A stretch of 64,000 nucleotides of DNA from Chitinophagaceae bacterium (GCA_016720775.1 JADKJX010000003.1:434001-498000); one strand, 5' to 3'; counted from the first letter of the stretch, positions 1-7,876 are shown. The notes: generated from the letters alone by a model not told the origin. A program made the numbers and translations.

Positions 1-1
1 G

Positions 2-82
2 TACGACATACTTAATGCAAGTGTGCTGGTAATGACAGAGAGCGCAGCAAAGATATTCAGTGAAGAAGGCGTGGAGGCATAA
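2..82 (+). CDS. rplD: 50S ribosomal protein L4, C-terminal end (partial)
   Basis: The window opens inside a frame that ends in TAA at 80-82. The last 26 residues contain YDILNASVLVMTESA, the typical C-terminal strand of ribosomal protein L4, where VLVMTE.A is strongly conserved. The position immediately before rplW agrees with the S10 operon order L3-L4-L23-L2. L4 binds 23S rRNA and lines the peptide exit tunnel. The 5' part lies outside the window. Confidence 0.88.
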   Translation, partial: YDILNASVLVMTESAAKIFSEEGVEA

Positions 83-110
83 GAATTAAAAACTAAAAAA
101 ATTAAGAGAC

Positions 111-413
111 ATGAAGCTGTCTGATGTATTAATAAAGCCGATCTTATCTGAAAAAGCCAACAAGCAGGCTGAGAAAATGAACCGCTATTCTTTTGTGGTT
201 GATAAGAAAGCCAACAAGCTTGAGATCAAGAAGGCTGTAGAAAGTTTTTATGGTGTGCAGGTTGATAATGTTAATACCATTGTCGTGCCTTCAAAAGCAA
301 AAGCAAGGTACACCAAAGCAGGATTTATAGTTGGCCGCAAGCCTTCTAAAAAGAAAGCGATCGTAACAGTTGCCGAAGGCGAAACCATCGACCTGTACGG
401 CAGCAGTATTTAA
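111..413 (+). CDS. rplW: 50S ribosomal protein L23
   Basis: Encodes 100 residues beginning MKLSDVLIKPILSEKA, the L23 signature (I..P..SEK). The segment with KANKLEIKKAVE and VNT is the usual rRNA-binding region. L23 sits at the exit of the peptide tunnel and is the docking site for trigger factor and SRP. It lies between L4 and L2 as in the conserved S10 operon. The ATG is preceded by an A-rich leader without a clear Shine-Dalgarno sequence, as is usual in Bacteroidota. Confidence 0.97.
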   Translation: MKLSDVLIKPILSEKANKQAEKMNRYSFVVDKKANKLEIKKAVESFYGVQVDNVNTIVVPSKAKARYTKAGFIVGRKPSKKKAIVTVAEGETIDLYGSSI

Positions 414-415
414 CC

Positions 416-525
416 TCCTATCCCCAAAAGGGGAGCAGGCAAAAGAAATTAATGAATGGTAATCAATTACCGCAAAAATTGAAAATAAAAAATAAATCTT
501 CTCAATCCCGTTTAGGGGATAGGGG
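416..525. repeat. Paired inverted intergenic repeat (CCCC-TTTA-GGGG family), copy 1
   Basis: The rplW-rplB gap holds two arms. The left one at 416-432 reads CCTATCCCC followed by AAAAGGGG. The right one at 506-525 carries TTTAGGGGATAGGGG. They are reverse complements of each other with a few mismatches, so the transcript could fold into a long stem closing about 70 A-rich bases. The same arrangement recurs at 6809-6877 and 7796-7875. Confidence 0.75.
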
Positions 526-539
526 CAAAAGAAAGTAAA

Positions 540-1382
540 ATGGCATTAAGAAAATACAAACCAACAACAGCAGGTACCCGGTGGAGGATTGGTAACGCCT
601 ATGCAGAAGTTACTACCAGCACCCCGGAGAAAACATTGCTTGAAAAACAAAAGAGCACTGCAGGACGTAATGCCCAGGGCCGTCGCTCAATGCGCTACAT
701 GGGAAGCGGAAACAAAACCATGTACCGTGTGATGGATTTCAAAAGGGATAAGAAGAATATTCCGGCTGTTGTAAAAACAATTGAATACGATCCAAACCGT
801 ACTGCATTCATCGCCTTACTGGCTTATGTAGACGGGGAGAAGCGTTATATCATCGCTCCGCAGGGATTGCAGGTTGGTCAAACTGTATTAAGTGGAGATG
901 ACGTGGCTCCGGAATTAGGAAATGCGTTACAACTTAAGCACATGCCATTAGGTACCAATGTTCATAACATTGAAATGCAGCCAAGCCATGGCGGTATCCT
1001 GGTAAGAAGTGCCGGTACCTCTGCACAGTTAAGTAACAAGGAAGAAAAATACGCCATCTTAAAAATGCCAAGTGGCGAATTAAGAAAAGTGTTGATCAAC
1101 TGTTATGCAACCGTAGGTGTGGTTAGCAACAGCGATCATAACCTCGAAAGCATGGGTAAAGCGGGCCGTAACCGTTGGAAAGGAATTCGTCCACGCACAA
1201 GAGCCGTAGCCATGAACCCGGTAGATCACCCGATGGGTGGTGGTGAAGGAAGGGCTTCCGGTGGTCACCCACGCAGCCGTAAAGGTAAATATGCTAAAGG
1301 ACAGATCACCCGTACAAGAGGAAAAGGATCAGACAAGATGATCATCCAGCGGAAGAACGGAAAAAAATTAAGTAATAAGTAA
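540..1382 (+). CDS. rplB: 50S ribosomal protein L2
   Basis: The 280-residue product has the L2 hallmarks: the GRN..GR...R..GSG-type N-terminal part, VDGEKRYIIAPQGL, NIE..P..GG and the C-terminal peptidyl-transferase region MNPVDHPMGGGEGRASGG with its conserved histidine. L2 is needed for subunit joining and peptidyl transfer. Length is normal for the family. It lies between L23 and S19 in the conserved order. Confidence 0.98.
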   Translation: MALRKYKPTTAGTRWRIGNAYAEVTTSTPEKTLLEKQKSTAGRNAQGRRSMRYMGSGNKTMYRVMDFKRDKKNIPAVVKTIEYDPNRTAFIALLAYVDGEKRYIIAPQGLQVGQTVLSGDDVAPELGNALQLKHMPLGTNVHNIEMQPSHGGILVRSAGTSAQLSNKEEKYAILKMPSGELRKVLINCYATVGVVSNSDHNLESMGKAGRNRWKGIRPRTRAVAMNPVDHPMGGGEGRASGGHPRSRKGKYAKGQITRTRGKGSDKMIIQRKNGKKLSNK

Positions 1383-1442
1383 TTAATCATTGTTAAAATG
1401 TCTCTCGCCCCAGGTGAAAGAAAATCAACAAAAAAATAAAAC

Positions 1443-1715
1443 ATGGCTCGTTCGTTAAAAAAAGGACCTTATGTAGAATCAAAGCTGAATGCTAAAGTTT
1501 CTGCAATGATCGAAGGAAAATCAAAAAAGGGTGTTATAAAAACCTGGAGTCGCAGGAGTACAATTACCCCGGATTTTGTAGGGCAGACTTTTGCAGTTCA
1601 TAACGGAAATAAATTCATTCCGGTTTATATAACTGAATTTATGGTTGGACATAAATTAGGAGAGTTTGCGCCAACAAGGAACTTTAAAGGTCACTCAAGT
1701 AAAAAGATAGCATAA
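1443..1715 (+). CDS. rpsS: 30S ribosomal protein S19
   Basis: Encodes 90 residues with the S19 signature: MARSLKKGPYVE at the start, TWSRRSTI.P.F.G and HNG.K..PV.ITE..VGHKLGEFA.TR.F.GH. S19 forms a complex with S13 in the small-subunit head near the A and P sites. Follows rplB as expected for the S10 operon. Confidence 0.97.
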   Translation: MARSLKKGPYVESKLNAKVSAMIEGKSKKGVIKTWSRRSTITPDFVGQTFAVHNGNKFIPVYITEFMVGHKLGEFAPTRNFKGHSSKKIA

Positions 1716-1717
1716 AC

Positions 1718-1798
1718 GTTTAAGGGTTTAACGTTTAAAGGTTCAAAAGTTAGGAAACCGAAACCTTTAAACGATTTAAACGACTTAAACCATTAAAC
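1718..1798. repeat. AT-rich imperfect palindrome built from TTTAAACG-like units
   Basis: The gap between rpsS and rplV is filled by short units such as CGTTTAAG, ACGTTTAAAGG and, on the other arm, CCTTTAAACG and TTTAAACGACTTAAAC. The two halves are complementary and could form an imperfect hairpin. A second element of the same kind lies at 12827-12914. Confidence 0.6.
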
Positions 1799-1806
1799 TT
1801 ATAATA

Positions 1807-2154
1807 ATGGAAGCAGTAGCAAAATTGAACAATTACCCGACGTCGCCACGCAAAATGCGTTTGCTGGTTGACCTGATCCGTGGTATGGAGGTTGAAAAGG
1901 CATTAGCCGTTTTAGAACATAACCCCAAACACCCGGCTGTTCCTTTACGCAAGCTGGTATTATCAGCCATCAACAACTGGAAACAGAAGAATGAAGGGGG
2001 TGATGAAACCGGCCTGGTTGTAAAAACAGTGATGGTTGACGGAGCAAGGGTTATCAAGCGTATGCGCCCTGCACCACAGGGCCGTGGCTACCGGGTTCGC
2101 AAACGCAGCAACCATGTTACCATTGTTGTAGACACAAAAGCAAGTAAAAATTAA
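1807..2154 (+). CDS. rplV: 50S ribosomal protein L22
   Basis: The 115-residue product starts MEAVAKLNNYPTSPRKMRLL, with the L22 pattern SP.K.R...D.IRG. It ends in the conserved beta-hairpin region KRMRPAPQGRGYRVRKRSNH. The hairpin reaches into the peptide exit tunnel. The order S19-L22-S3 is conserved here. Confidence 0.97.
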   Translation: MEAVAKLNNYPTSPRKMRLLVDLIRGMEVEKALAVLEHNPKHPAVPLRKLVLSAINNWKQKNEGGDETGLVVKTVMVDGARVIKRMRPAPQGRGYRVRKRSNHVTIVVDTKASKN

Positions 2155-2178
2155 TAATAAAAAGCATTAACCAATAAT

Positions 2179-2979
2179 ATGGGTCAAAAAACAAATCCGA
2201 TAGGTGCCAGGTTAGGGATCATCCGTGGATGGGACAGCAACTGGTTTGCAAGCAAAACGGAATATCCAAAGAAACTGATCGAAGACAACAAGATCAGGAA
2301 TTACCTGAATGCCCGTATCAACAAAGGTGGTATCTCTAAGATCGTTATTGAGCGTACACTTAATAAACTGATTGTTACCATTCACACATCCAAGCCTGGT
2401 ATCATCATCGGTAAAGGTGGTGGAGAAGTTGACAGGATCAAAGAAGAGTTGAAGAAATTATGTGGTAAAGATGACGTGCAGATCAACATCCTCGAGATCC
2501 GTCGCCCCGAACTTGATGCAAACATTGTAGCCGATACCATTGCCCGCCAGCTGGAAAATCGTATTAACTACAAAAGAGCCATCAAAATGTCAATCGCTTC
2601 TGCATTGCGTATGGGTGCCGAAGGAATTAAAGTAAAGGTTGGTGGCCGTTTGGGTGGTGCAGAAATTGCCCGTAGTGAAGAGATCAAACAGGGACGTACC
2701 CCATTGCATACACTGCGTATGGATATTGATTACGCCAATGTATTTGCCCTGACCGTTTATGGCAAGATTGGTATCAAGGTTTGGATCTGTAAAGGAGAGG
2801 TTTTAGGAAAACGTGACCTCAATCCAAACATGGTAGCAGGTGGTGGAAAAGAAATGGGCGAAAGACAAGGTGGATTTGACAGAAGGGGAGACAGGGATGA
2901 CAGAAGAGGTGGTGGTGGAGACCGCAGAGGTGGTGGCGGTGGTGACAGAAGAGGTGGCGGCGGTGGCGGAAGAAGATAA
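2179..2979 (+). CDS. rpsC: 30S ribosomal protein S3 with Gly/Arg-rich C-terminal tail
   Basis: The 266-residue product has the S3 N-terminus MGQKTNPIGARLGI, a KH type 2 domain with the loop PGIIIGKGGGEVDRI near residues 74-88, and the S3 C-terminal domain (GR.GGAEIAR, GR.PLHTLR.DIDY). S3 lines the mRNA entry channel. After about residue 220 there is a low-complexity tail of repeated DRRGGGG units, rich in Gly, Arg and Asp. The tail is unlike the short S3 end of model bacteria. Confidence 0.97.
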   Translation: MGQKTNPIGARLGIIRGWDSNWFASKTEYPKKLIEDNKIRNYLNARINKGGISKIVIERTLNKLIVTIHTSKPGIIIGKGGGEVDRIKEELKKLCGKDDVQINILEIRRPELDANIVADTIARQLENRINYKRAIKMSIASALRMGAEGIKVKVGGRLGGAEIARSEEIKQGRTPLHTLRMDIDYANVFALTVYGKIGIKVWICKGEVLGKRDLNPNMVAGGGKEMGERQGGFDRRGDRDDRRGGGGDRRGGGGGDRRGGGGGGRR

Positions 2980-3024
2980 TATTGTAAGAGGAAATTTGAA
3001 TAAGTAACTAGAAATTTTATAAAG

Positions 3025-3444
3025 ATGTTACAACCGAAAAGAACTAAACACAGAAAGACACAGAAAGGAAGAATGAAGGGAGATACCAAACGTGGTGCAA
3101 CCCTTGCCTTTGGAACTTTTGGTTTAAAAGCACTCGACAGCGTTTGGATGACCAGCCGCCAGATTGAGAGTGCCCGCCAGGCATTAACCAGGCACATGAA
3201 ACGTGAAGGAAATGTATGGATCAGGATATTCCCCGACAAACCGGTTACCGCCAAGCCTGCAGAGGTGAGGATGGGTAAAGGTAAAGGTAACCCCGAAGGA
3301 TGGGCAGCCATTGTACAGCCAGGCAGGATTTTGTTTGAGTGCGATGGGGTGTCTGAGCAGGTAGCCAAAGAAGCGTTTGAATTGGCAGCACAAAAACTGC
3401 CGATCCTTACAAAGTTTGTGGTTCGTCGTGACTACGAAGCATAA
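3025..3444 (+). CDS. rplP: 50S ribosomal protein L16
   Basis: The 139-residue product begins MLQPKRTKHRK.QKGR.KG and contains FG..GLKA, RQIESARQAL.R..KR.G..WIRIFPDKPVT.KP.E.RMGKGKG, all diagnostic for L16. L16 helps position the A-site tRNA on the large subunit. Lies between S3 and L29 as expected. Confidence 0.98.
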   Translation: MLQPKRTKHRKTQKGRMKGDTKRGATLAFGTFGLKALDSVWMTSRQIESARQALTRHMKREGNVWIRIFPDKPVTAKPAEVRMGKGKGNPEGWAAIVQPGRILFECDGVSEQVAKEAFELAAQKLPILTKFVVRRDYEA

Positions 3445-3477
3445 AATTGATTATTGAATTTATCAAATAGAATAAAG

Positions 3478-3687
3478 ATGTTAAAGAAAGTTGATTTTTT
3501 AAACAGCCTGAAAGGATTAAATGAGGCAGATCTTAAAGCAAAGATCACCGAAGACGAACAACGTCTGAAGAAGCTTTCATTTTCACATGCCATTTCTCCA
3601 CTGGAGAACCCGCAAAGCATCCGCTCTTTAAGAAGGGATATTGCCCGGTTAAAGACGGCATTAAAAAAAGTTCAATTAGGGTTTTAA
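3478..3687 (+). CDS. rpmC: 50S ribosomal protein L29
   Basis: A 69-residue product is read from the ATG at 3478, which starts MLKKVDFLNSLKGL. The frame is open for eight more codons upstream, but these need a TTG start and do not resemble L29. The helical pair with NPQSIRSLRRDIARLKT is the L29 core. L29 lies beside L23 at the tunnel exit. Confidence 0.93.
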   Translation: MLKKVDFLNSLKGLNEADLKAKITEDEQRLKKLSFSHAISPLENPQSIRSLRRDIARLKTALKKVQLGF

Positions 3688-3712
3688 TTAATCCATATAA
3701 ATAAAAAAGAAC

Positions 3713-3967
3713 GTGGAAAGAAATTTAAGAAAAACAAAATTAGGAGTGGTATCCAGCAACAAAATGGATAAGACCATTACCGTAAGTGTAGAACGTAAAG
3801 TAAAGCATCCGCTTTATGGAAAGTTCGTAAAGAAGTCTACCAAGTTTCATGCTCATGATGAAAAGAATGAGTGCAGTATTGGTGATACGGTTAAGATCAT
3901 GGAATCCCGCCCTTTGAGCAAGACAAAGCGCTGGAGACTGGTTGAGGTAGTTGAAAAAGTAAAATAA
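3713..3967 (+). CDS. rpsQ: 30S ribosomal protein S17
   Basis: The 84-residue product is read from a GTG start. It contains the S17 OB-fold pattern: RK...G.V.S.KMDKTI.V.VER.VKHPLYGK and, further on, ESRPLSKTKRWRLVE. S17 is a primary binder of 16S rRNA. No in-frame ATG lies near the 5' end, so the GTG is the best start. Confidence 0.96.
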   Translation: MERNLRKTKLGVVSSNKMDKTITVSVERKVKHPLYGKFVKKSTKFHAHDEKNECSIGDTVKIMESRPLSKTKRWRLVEVVEKVK

Positions 3968-3969
3968 TA

Positions 3970-4045
3970 AAAGTTCAAAGTTTCAGGTTTGAAGTTTGAT
4001 GTTGTAATAACCTCAAACCTCAGACATCAAACATCAAACATAAAA
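3970..4045. repeat. Imperfect palindrome built from TTTGAAGTTTGATG-like units
   Basis: Left-arm units such as GTTCAAAGTTTCAGG and TTTGAAGTTTGATG are mirrored by right-arm units CCTCAAACCTCAGACATCAAAC and CATCAAACAT. The arms are complementary over roughly 30 bases with mismatches. It fills the whole rpsQ-rplN gap. Confidence 0.6.
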
Positions 4046-4047
4046 AG

Positions 4048-4416
4048 ATGATACAGCAAGAAAGCAGACTAAATGTAGCCGACAACAGTGGTGCAAAAGA
4101 AGTACTCTGTATTCGTGTACTGGGTAACAGCGGACAGGATTACGCAAAGATCGGCGATAAGATAGTGGTTACCGTAAAAGATGCCATGCCGGCCGGTGGT
4201 ATCAAAAAAGGAACAGTGAGCAAGGCTGTTATTGTAAGAACAACGAACAAGCTGCGTCGTAAAGACGGTTCATACATCCGCTTTGATGACAATGCAGTAG
4301 TGTTGCTGAATGCTTCTGACGAACCAAGGGGTACCCGTATTTTCGGGCCCGTGGCCAGGGAACTGAGGGATAAAGGATACATGAAGATCATTTCATTGGC
4401 TCCCGAAGTATTATAA
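4048..4416 (+). CDS. rplN: 50S ribosomal protein L14
   Basis: The 122-residue product begins MIQQESRLNVADNSGAKE and has the L14 signature KKGTVSKAVIVRT and the end part RGTRIFGPVARELRDKGYMKIISLAPEVL. L14 forms an intersubunit bridge with 16S rRNA. Normal length; first large-subunit gene of the spc group. Confidence 0.98.
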   Translation: MIQQESRLNVADNSGAKEVLCIRVLGNSGQDYAKIGDKIVVTVKDAMPAGGIKKGTVSKAVIVRTTNKLRRKDGSYIRFDDNAVVLLNASDEPRGTRIFGPVARELRDKGYMKIISLAPEVL

Positions 4417-4461
4417 GAAGCAATAAAAAATTGAAAAAAAGCTGAAAAGCGAATTAATAAA

Positions 4462-4800
4462 ATGAGTACAAGATTTAAACCCAAGTTCAACATTAAGAAA
4501 GGTGATTCAGTGGTGGTTATTACCGGTGAAGACAAGGACATGAAGAAGCCACGTAAAGTGTTGGAAATAATTTTAGAAAAAGGAAAGGTATTGGTTGAAG
4601 GTGTTAACATCGTTACCAAGCATACCAAACCCACTTCGCAAAATACCAAAGGCGGTATTGTAAAAGTTGAAGCGCCGATCGCCATCAGCAATGTAATGCT
4701 GTGGGATGCCAAAGCGGGTGCAGCCACTAAGGTTAAGCGTACCAGGGAAAACGGAAAATTAGTAAGAATCGCAAAAAAATCAGGAGGGGTAATAAAATAA
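4462..4800 (+). CDS. rplX: 50S ribosomal protein L24
   Basis: The 112-residue product contains a KOW motif near the start (KKGDSVVVITGEDKDMKKPRKVLEI) and the L24 segment VEGVN.V.KH.KP...N.KGGI. L24 initiates assembly of the large subunit. Its TAA stop overlaps the rplE start codon by one base (TAATG), suggesting translational coupling. Confidence 0.96.
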   Translation: MSTRFKPKFNIKKGDSVVVITGEDKDMKKPRKVLEIILEKGKVLVEGVNIVTKHTKPTSQNTKGGIVKVEAPIAISNVMLWDAKAGAATKVKRTRENGKLVRIAKKSGGVIK

Positions 4801-5366
4801 TGAGCACAAAAACAAGCACTCCAAGATTAGCAGATAAGTACAAACAGGAAGTTGTACCTGCTTTAATGAAAAAGTTCAGTTACAAAACTGTAATGCAGGC
4901 TCCCAAACTCACCAAGATCTGTTTGAACCGTGGTGTGAATGGCGCTGTAACAGATAAAAAGCTGATCGACATTGCTGTTGACGAGTTATCAAACATAACC
5001 GGTCAGAAAGCCATGGCAACCATGTCAAAGAAAGATATCTCCAACTTTAAGCTGCGTAAAGCAATGCCCATTGGTGCAAGGGTTACGCTGCGTGGGGTTA
5101 AGATGTATGAATTCCTGGACAGGTTGGTTTCGGTTTCTTTACCACGTGTGCGTGATTTCAAAGGAATCAACGACAAGGCATTTGATGGCCGCGGAAATTA
5201 TACACTGGGTGTTACCGAGCAGATCATTTTCCCGGAGATCGATATCGATAAGGTAAATAAGATCACCGGTCTTGATATCACATTCGTAACAACAGCCAAT
5301 ACCAACGAAGAAGCATTTGAACTGCTGAAAGAGTTGGGTATGCCTTTTAAAAACGTAAAGAAATAA
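4800..5366 (+). CDS. rplE: 50S ribosomal protein L5
   Basis: The 188-residue product contains L5 motifs: KYK.E..P.L..KF.YK..MQ.PK..KI..N.G, SNFKLRKAMPIG..VTLRG..MYEFLDRL, LPRVRDF.GI and GNYTLGVTEQIIFPEID.D. L5 contacts 5S rRNA and the P-site tRNA. Start overlaps the rplX stop. Confidence 0.97.
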   Translation: MSTKTSTPRLADKYKQEVVPALMKKFSYKTVMQAPKLTKICLNRGVNGAVTDKKLIDIAVDELSNITGQKAMATMSKKDISNFKLRKAMPIGARVTLRGVKMYEFLDRLVSVSLPRVRDFKGINDKAFDGRGNYTLGVTEQIIFPEIDIDKVNKITGLDITFVTTANTNEEAFELLKELGMPFKNVKK

Positions 5367-5378
5367 TTATAAAAGATT

Positions 5379-5648
5379 ATGGCAAAAAAATCAGTTGAAG
5401 CCAGGCAAAGAAAGCGTGAAGCAATGGTTGCCAAGTATGCCGAAAAAAGGGCAACGTTAAAAGCAGCCGGAGATTATGCAGCATTGGATCTTCTTCCGAA
5501 GAATGCATCACCGGTTCGTTTAAAAAACCGTTGCCAGCTTACCGGCCGCCCAAGAGGTTATATGAGACATTTTGGTTTATCCAGGAATATGTTTCGGGAC
5601 ATGGCATTGCAGGGCAAAATACCAGGCGTAACAAAAGCAAGCTGGTAA
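5379..5648 (+). CDS. rpsN: 30S ribosomal protein S14 (zinc-free type)
   Basis: The 89-residue product begins MAKKSVEARQRKREAMVAKY and ends NRCQLTGRPRGYMRHFGLSRN.FR.MA..G.IPGV.KASW, the S14 signature. It has only one cysteine, so it lacks the four-cysteine zinc ribbon of the short S14 form and is the longer zinc-independent (C-minus) type. Confidence 0.97.
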   Translation: MAKKSVEARQRKREAMVAKYAEKRATLKAAGDYAALDLLPKNASPVRLKNRCQLTGRPRGYMRHFGLSRNMFRDMALQGKIPGVTKASW

Positions 5649-5651
5649 TCC

Positions 5652-5722
5652 AGTTGACCGTTATTCGTTGATCGTTGACCGAAAAAACTGACGAACAACG
5701 ACCAACGAAAAGCGAACAACCT
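5652..5722. repeat. Imperfect palindrome built from GTTGATCGTTG-like units
   Basis: The left arm has GTTGACCGTTATTCGTTG and GATCGTTGACCG. After an A-run the right arm has the complementary units CAACGACCAACG and GCGAACAAC. It lies in the rpsN-rpsH gap and is a different family from the neighbouring intergenic palindromes. Confidence 0.6.
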
Positions 5723-5775
5723 TAGTAGGATATCGCATTGTAAAAAAATTATTTAATCAATTAACTGAAATAACA

Positions 5776-6174
5776 ATGGTTACTGATCCGATAGCAGATT
5801 ATTTAACTAGAATCCGGAACGCACAGATGGCTAACCACCGCATCGTGGAAATACCAGCCAGCAACCTGAAAAAGCGTATCACCGAGATCCTGTACGAAAA
5901 AGGGTACATCTTAAAATACAAATTTGAAGATAACAGCAAACAAGGCGTTATCAAGATCGCCCTTAAATACGATCCGGCTACTAAATTGCCGGCAATACAA
6001 AGCCTGGAAAGGATCAGCCGCCCGGGTTTGCGTACGTATGCAAAACCAGGAGAATTTAAACGTGTTAAGAACGGGTTGGGTGTTGCCATCGTTTCTACTT
6101 CAAAAGGAGTAATGACCGATAAAGAAGCGAAAGCACAGAATGTAGGTGGTGAAGTATTGTGCAATATTTATTAA
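5776..6174 (+). CDS. rpsH: 30S ribosomal protein S8
   Basis: The 132-residue product begins MVTDPIADYLTRIRNAQMANH and ends with the S8 signature GLGVAIVSTSKGVMTDKEA...NVGGEVLC.IY. It binds the central domain of 16S rRNA. In Enterobacteria it also represses its own operon by binding spc mRNA; whether this occurs here cannot be read from the sequence. Confidence 0.97.
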   Translation: MVTDPIADYLTRIRNAQMANHRIVEIPASNLKKRITEILYEKGYILKYKFEDNSKQGVIKIALKYDPATKLPAIQSLERISRPGLRTYAKPGEFKRVKNGLGVAIVSTSKGVMTDKEAKAQNVGGEVLCNIY

Positions 6175-6252
6175 TAACTGAAACTTCTTCCGATACATTA
6201 AGCCGGACCTATAGCAGGCTGACTGGTCAGAAGAAAAAATAAAATAGAATTT

Positions 6253-6807
6253 ATGTCACGTATAGGTAAGAAACCGGTTCAGATCCCTTCAGGTGTAACC
6301 ATTACAGTGGGTGCAGATAATGTGGTTACTGTAAAAGGCCCGAAAGGCGAATTAAAAGAAACCGTTGACAGGGATATTAAAGTAGAAGTGAAAGACGGTG
6401 AGTTGAACATCGTTCGTCCTACCGACCAGATACGCCACCGTGCTATGCATGGTTTGTATCGTTCACTGGTAAGTAACATGGTAAAAGGGGTTACAGAAGG
6501 ATATAAAAAGCAACTTGAACTGGTGGGTGTGGGTTATAAAGCATCTAACCAGGGTAACCTGCTGGATCTTGCATTGGGATATTCGCACAACATCATTTTC
6601 GAAATTCCGAAAGAACTGAAGGTTACCACATCGCAGGAAAAAGGACAGAACCCGATGATCAATTTCGAAAGCATCGACAAGCAACTGATCGGACAGGTTT
6701 GTGCCAAGATCAGGAGCCTGCGTAAACCTGAACCATACAAGGGTAAGGGTGTTAAATTTGCCGGCGAAGTATTGAGAAGAAAAGCAGGTAAAGCGGCTGG
6801 TAAATAA
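6253..6807 (+). CDS. rplF: 50S ribosomal protein L6
   Basis: The 184-residue product begins MSRIGKKPVQIPSGV and contains both L6 half-domains, with VKGPKGEL near the start and the C-terminal signature KIRSLRKPEPYKGKGVKFAGE.LRRKAGKAAGK. L6 lies near the factor-binding site. The position after S8 is conserved. Confidence 0.97.
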   Translation: MSRIGKKPVQIPSGVTITVGADNVVTVKGPKGELKETVDRDIKVEVKDGELNIVRPTDQIRHRAMHGLYRSLVSNMVKGVTEGYKKQLELVGVGYKASNQGNLLDLALGYSHNIIFEIPKELKVTTSQEKGQNPMINFESIDKQLIGQVCAKIRSLRKPEPYKGKGVKFAGEVLRRKAGKAAGK

Positions 6808-6808
6808 G

Positions 6809-6877
6809 CCCACATCCCCTGAAGGGGAGAAAACAAAATAGAATAAAAATTCCTTGTCCCCCTTTAGGGGATAGGGG
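6809..6877. repeat. Paired inverted intergenic repeat (CCCC-TTTA-GGGG family), copy 2
   Basis: The left arm (6809-6828) contains CATCCCCTGAAGGGGA. The right arm (6857-6877) contains CCCCCTTTAGGGGATAGGGG. Each arm is itself palindromic and the two are complementary, separated by about 28 A-rich bases, so several alternative hairpins are possible. It lies between rplF and rplR. Confidence 0.75.
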
Positions 6878-6890
6878 TAAAATAAAGATT

Positions 6891-7244
6891 ATGAACAACA
6901 AGTCAACTGCAAGGCAAAAGATCAGGTACCGCATCCGCAAAAAAATAGGCGGAGCTGCTGCAAAACCAAGGTTAAGTGTTTTCAGGAGCAACAGCGATAT
7001 CTATGCTCAATTGATCGATGACAGCAACGGGGTTACACTGGCAGCTGCTTCATCCAGGCAAAAAGATATCCAGGCCCAGAAAGCGCCGAAGATTGAAAAA
7101 AGTAAAATGGTTGGAGCCGCCATTGCAACAAAAGCAAAAGAACTGGGTATATCAACCGTTGTTTTTGACAGGGGCGGTTATATCTATCATGGTCGTGTTA
7201 AGGCCGTGGCAGAAGGTGCAAGAGAAGCTGGCCTGGTATTCTAA
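6891..7244 (+). CDS. rplR: 50S ribosomal protein L18
   Basis: The 117-residue product contains RIRKKI.G....PRLSVFRSN..IYAQ.IDD..G.TLA.ASS and the end part FDRGGY.YHGRVKA.AEGAREAGL.F, the L18 signature. L18 carries 5S rRNA into the large subunit together with L5. Confidence 0.97.
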   Translation: MNNKSTARQKIRYRIRKKIGGAAAKPRLSVFRSNSDIYAQLIDDSNGVTLAAASSRQKDIQAQKAPKIEKSKMVGAAIATKAKELGISTVVFDRGGYIYHGRVKAVAEGAREAGLVF

Positions 7245-7272
7245 ATTTTAAACTATCTAATCAGAAAAATAG

Positions 7273-7794
7273 ATGTCAAATACAACAATTGGAAATAAAG
7301 TAAAAGCCGGCGACCTGGAGTTGAAAGATAAAGTGGTTGCCATAAACCGTGTTGTTAAAACAACAAAAGGTGGTCGTGCATTCAGTTTCTCTGCCCTGGT
7401 GGTAGTTGGTAACGAAGCCGGCGTTGTTGGCCATGGTTTGGGAAAAGCCAAGGAAGTGCAGGAAGCCATTACAAAAGGAATTGAAGATGCAAAGAAGAAC
7501 CTGATCAAAGTTCCCATCATGCACGGCACTATTCCGCATGACCAGCTGACCAAAGATGGTGCAGCGAAAGTTTATATCAAGCCTGCTGCACATGGTACCG
7601 GTGTAATTGCCGGAGGTAGTATGCGTGCTGTTTTGGAAGCCGCCGGAATTACCGACGTGCTGGCAAAGAACCTGGGTTCTGCCAATCCGCACAACGTGGT
7701 TAAAGCAACCTTTAAAGCGCTTGCAACATTACGTGAGCCAATTTCAGTTGCTAAAACACGGGGTATCTCTTTAAAGAAAGTATTTAACGGATAA
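7273..7794 (+). CDS. rpsE: 30S ribosomal protein S5
   Basis: The 173-residue product contains the double-stranded RNA-binding region with KDKVVAINRV.K..KGGR.FSF.ALVVVG...G.VG.G.GKA.EV..AI.K and the second-domain signature G.GVIAGG..RAVLE.AGI.DVL.K.LGS.NP.NVV.A. S5 acts in decoding fidelity and mRNA entry. Confidence 0.98.
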   Translation: MSNTTIGNKVKAGDLELKDKVVAINRVVKTTKGGRAFSFSALVVVGNEAGVVGHGLGKAKEVQEAITKGIEDAKKNLIKVPIMHGTIPHDQLTKDGAAKVYIKPAAHGTGVIAGGSMRAVLEAAGITDVLAKNLGSANPHNVVKATFKALATLREPISVAKTRGISLKKVFNG

Positions 7795-7795
7795 A

Positions 7796-7875
7796 GCCCC
7801 CATCCCCTAAAGGGGAGTAATGGGAAGGTTATTTTTTTTAATAATTAAAATCAGGTCCCCTTTAGGGGATAGGGG
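7796..7875. repeat. Paired inverted intergenic repeat (CCCC-TTTA-GGGG family), copy 3
   Basis: The left arm (7796-7815) contains CATCCCCTAAAGGGGA. The right arm (7855-7875) contains TCCCCTTTAGGGGATAGGGG and ends one base before the rpmD start codon. The core of each arm is a near-perfect palindrome and the arms are complementary. The spacer of about 40 bases contains a T8 run. Confidence 0.78.
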
Positions 7876-7876
7876 T

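Noticed and set aside
1718..1798. Repeated TTTAAACG units considered as a CRISPR array
   Set aside because: Units are short, irregular and arranged as two complementary arms, with no uniform spacers and no cas genes in the window.
2757..3368. 203-codon minus-strand frame opposite rpsC and rplP
   Set aside because: Shadow of the Gly-rich rpsC tail: it gives long Pro/Leu/Ser runs and lies opposite well-conserved ribosomal genes.
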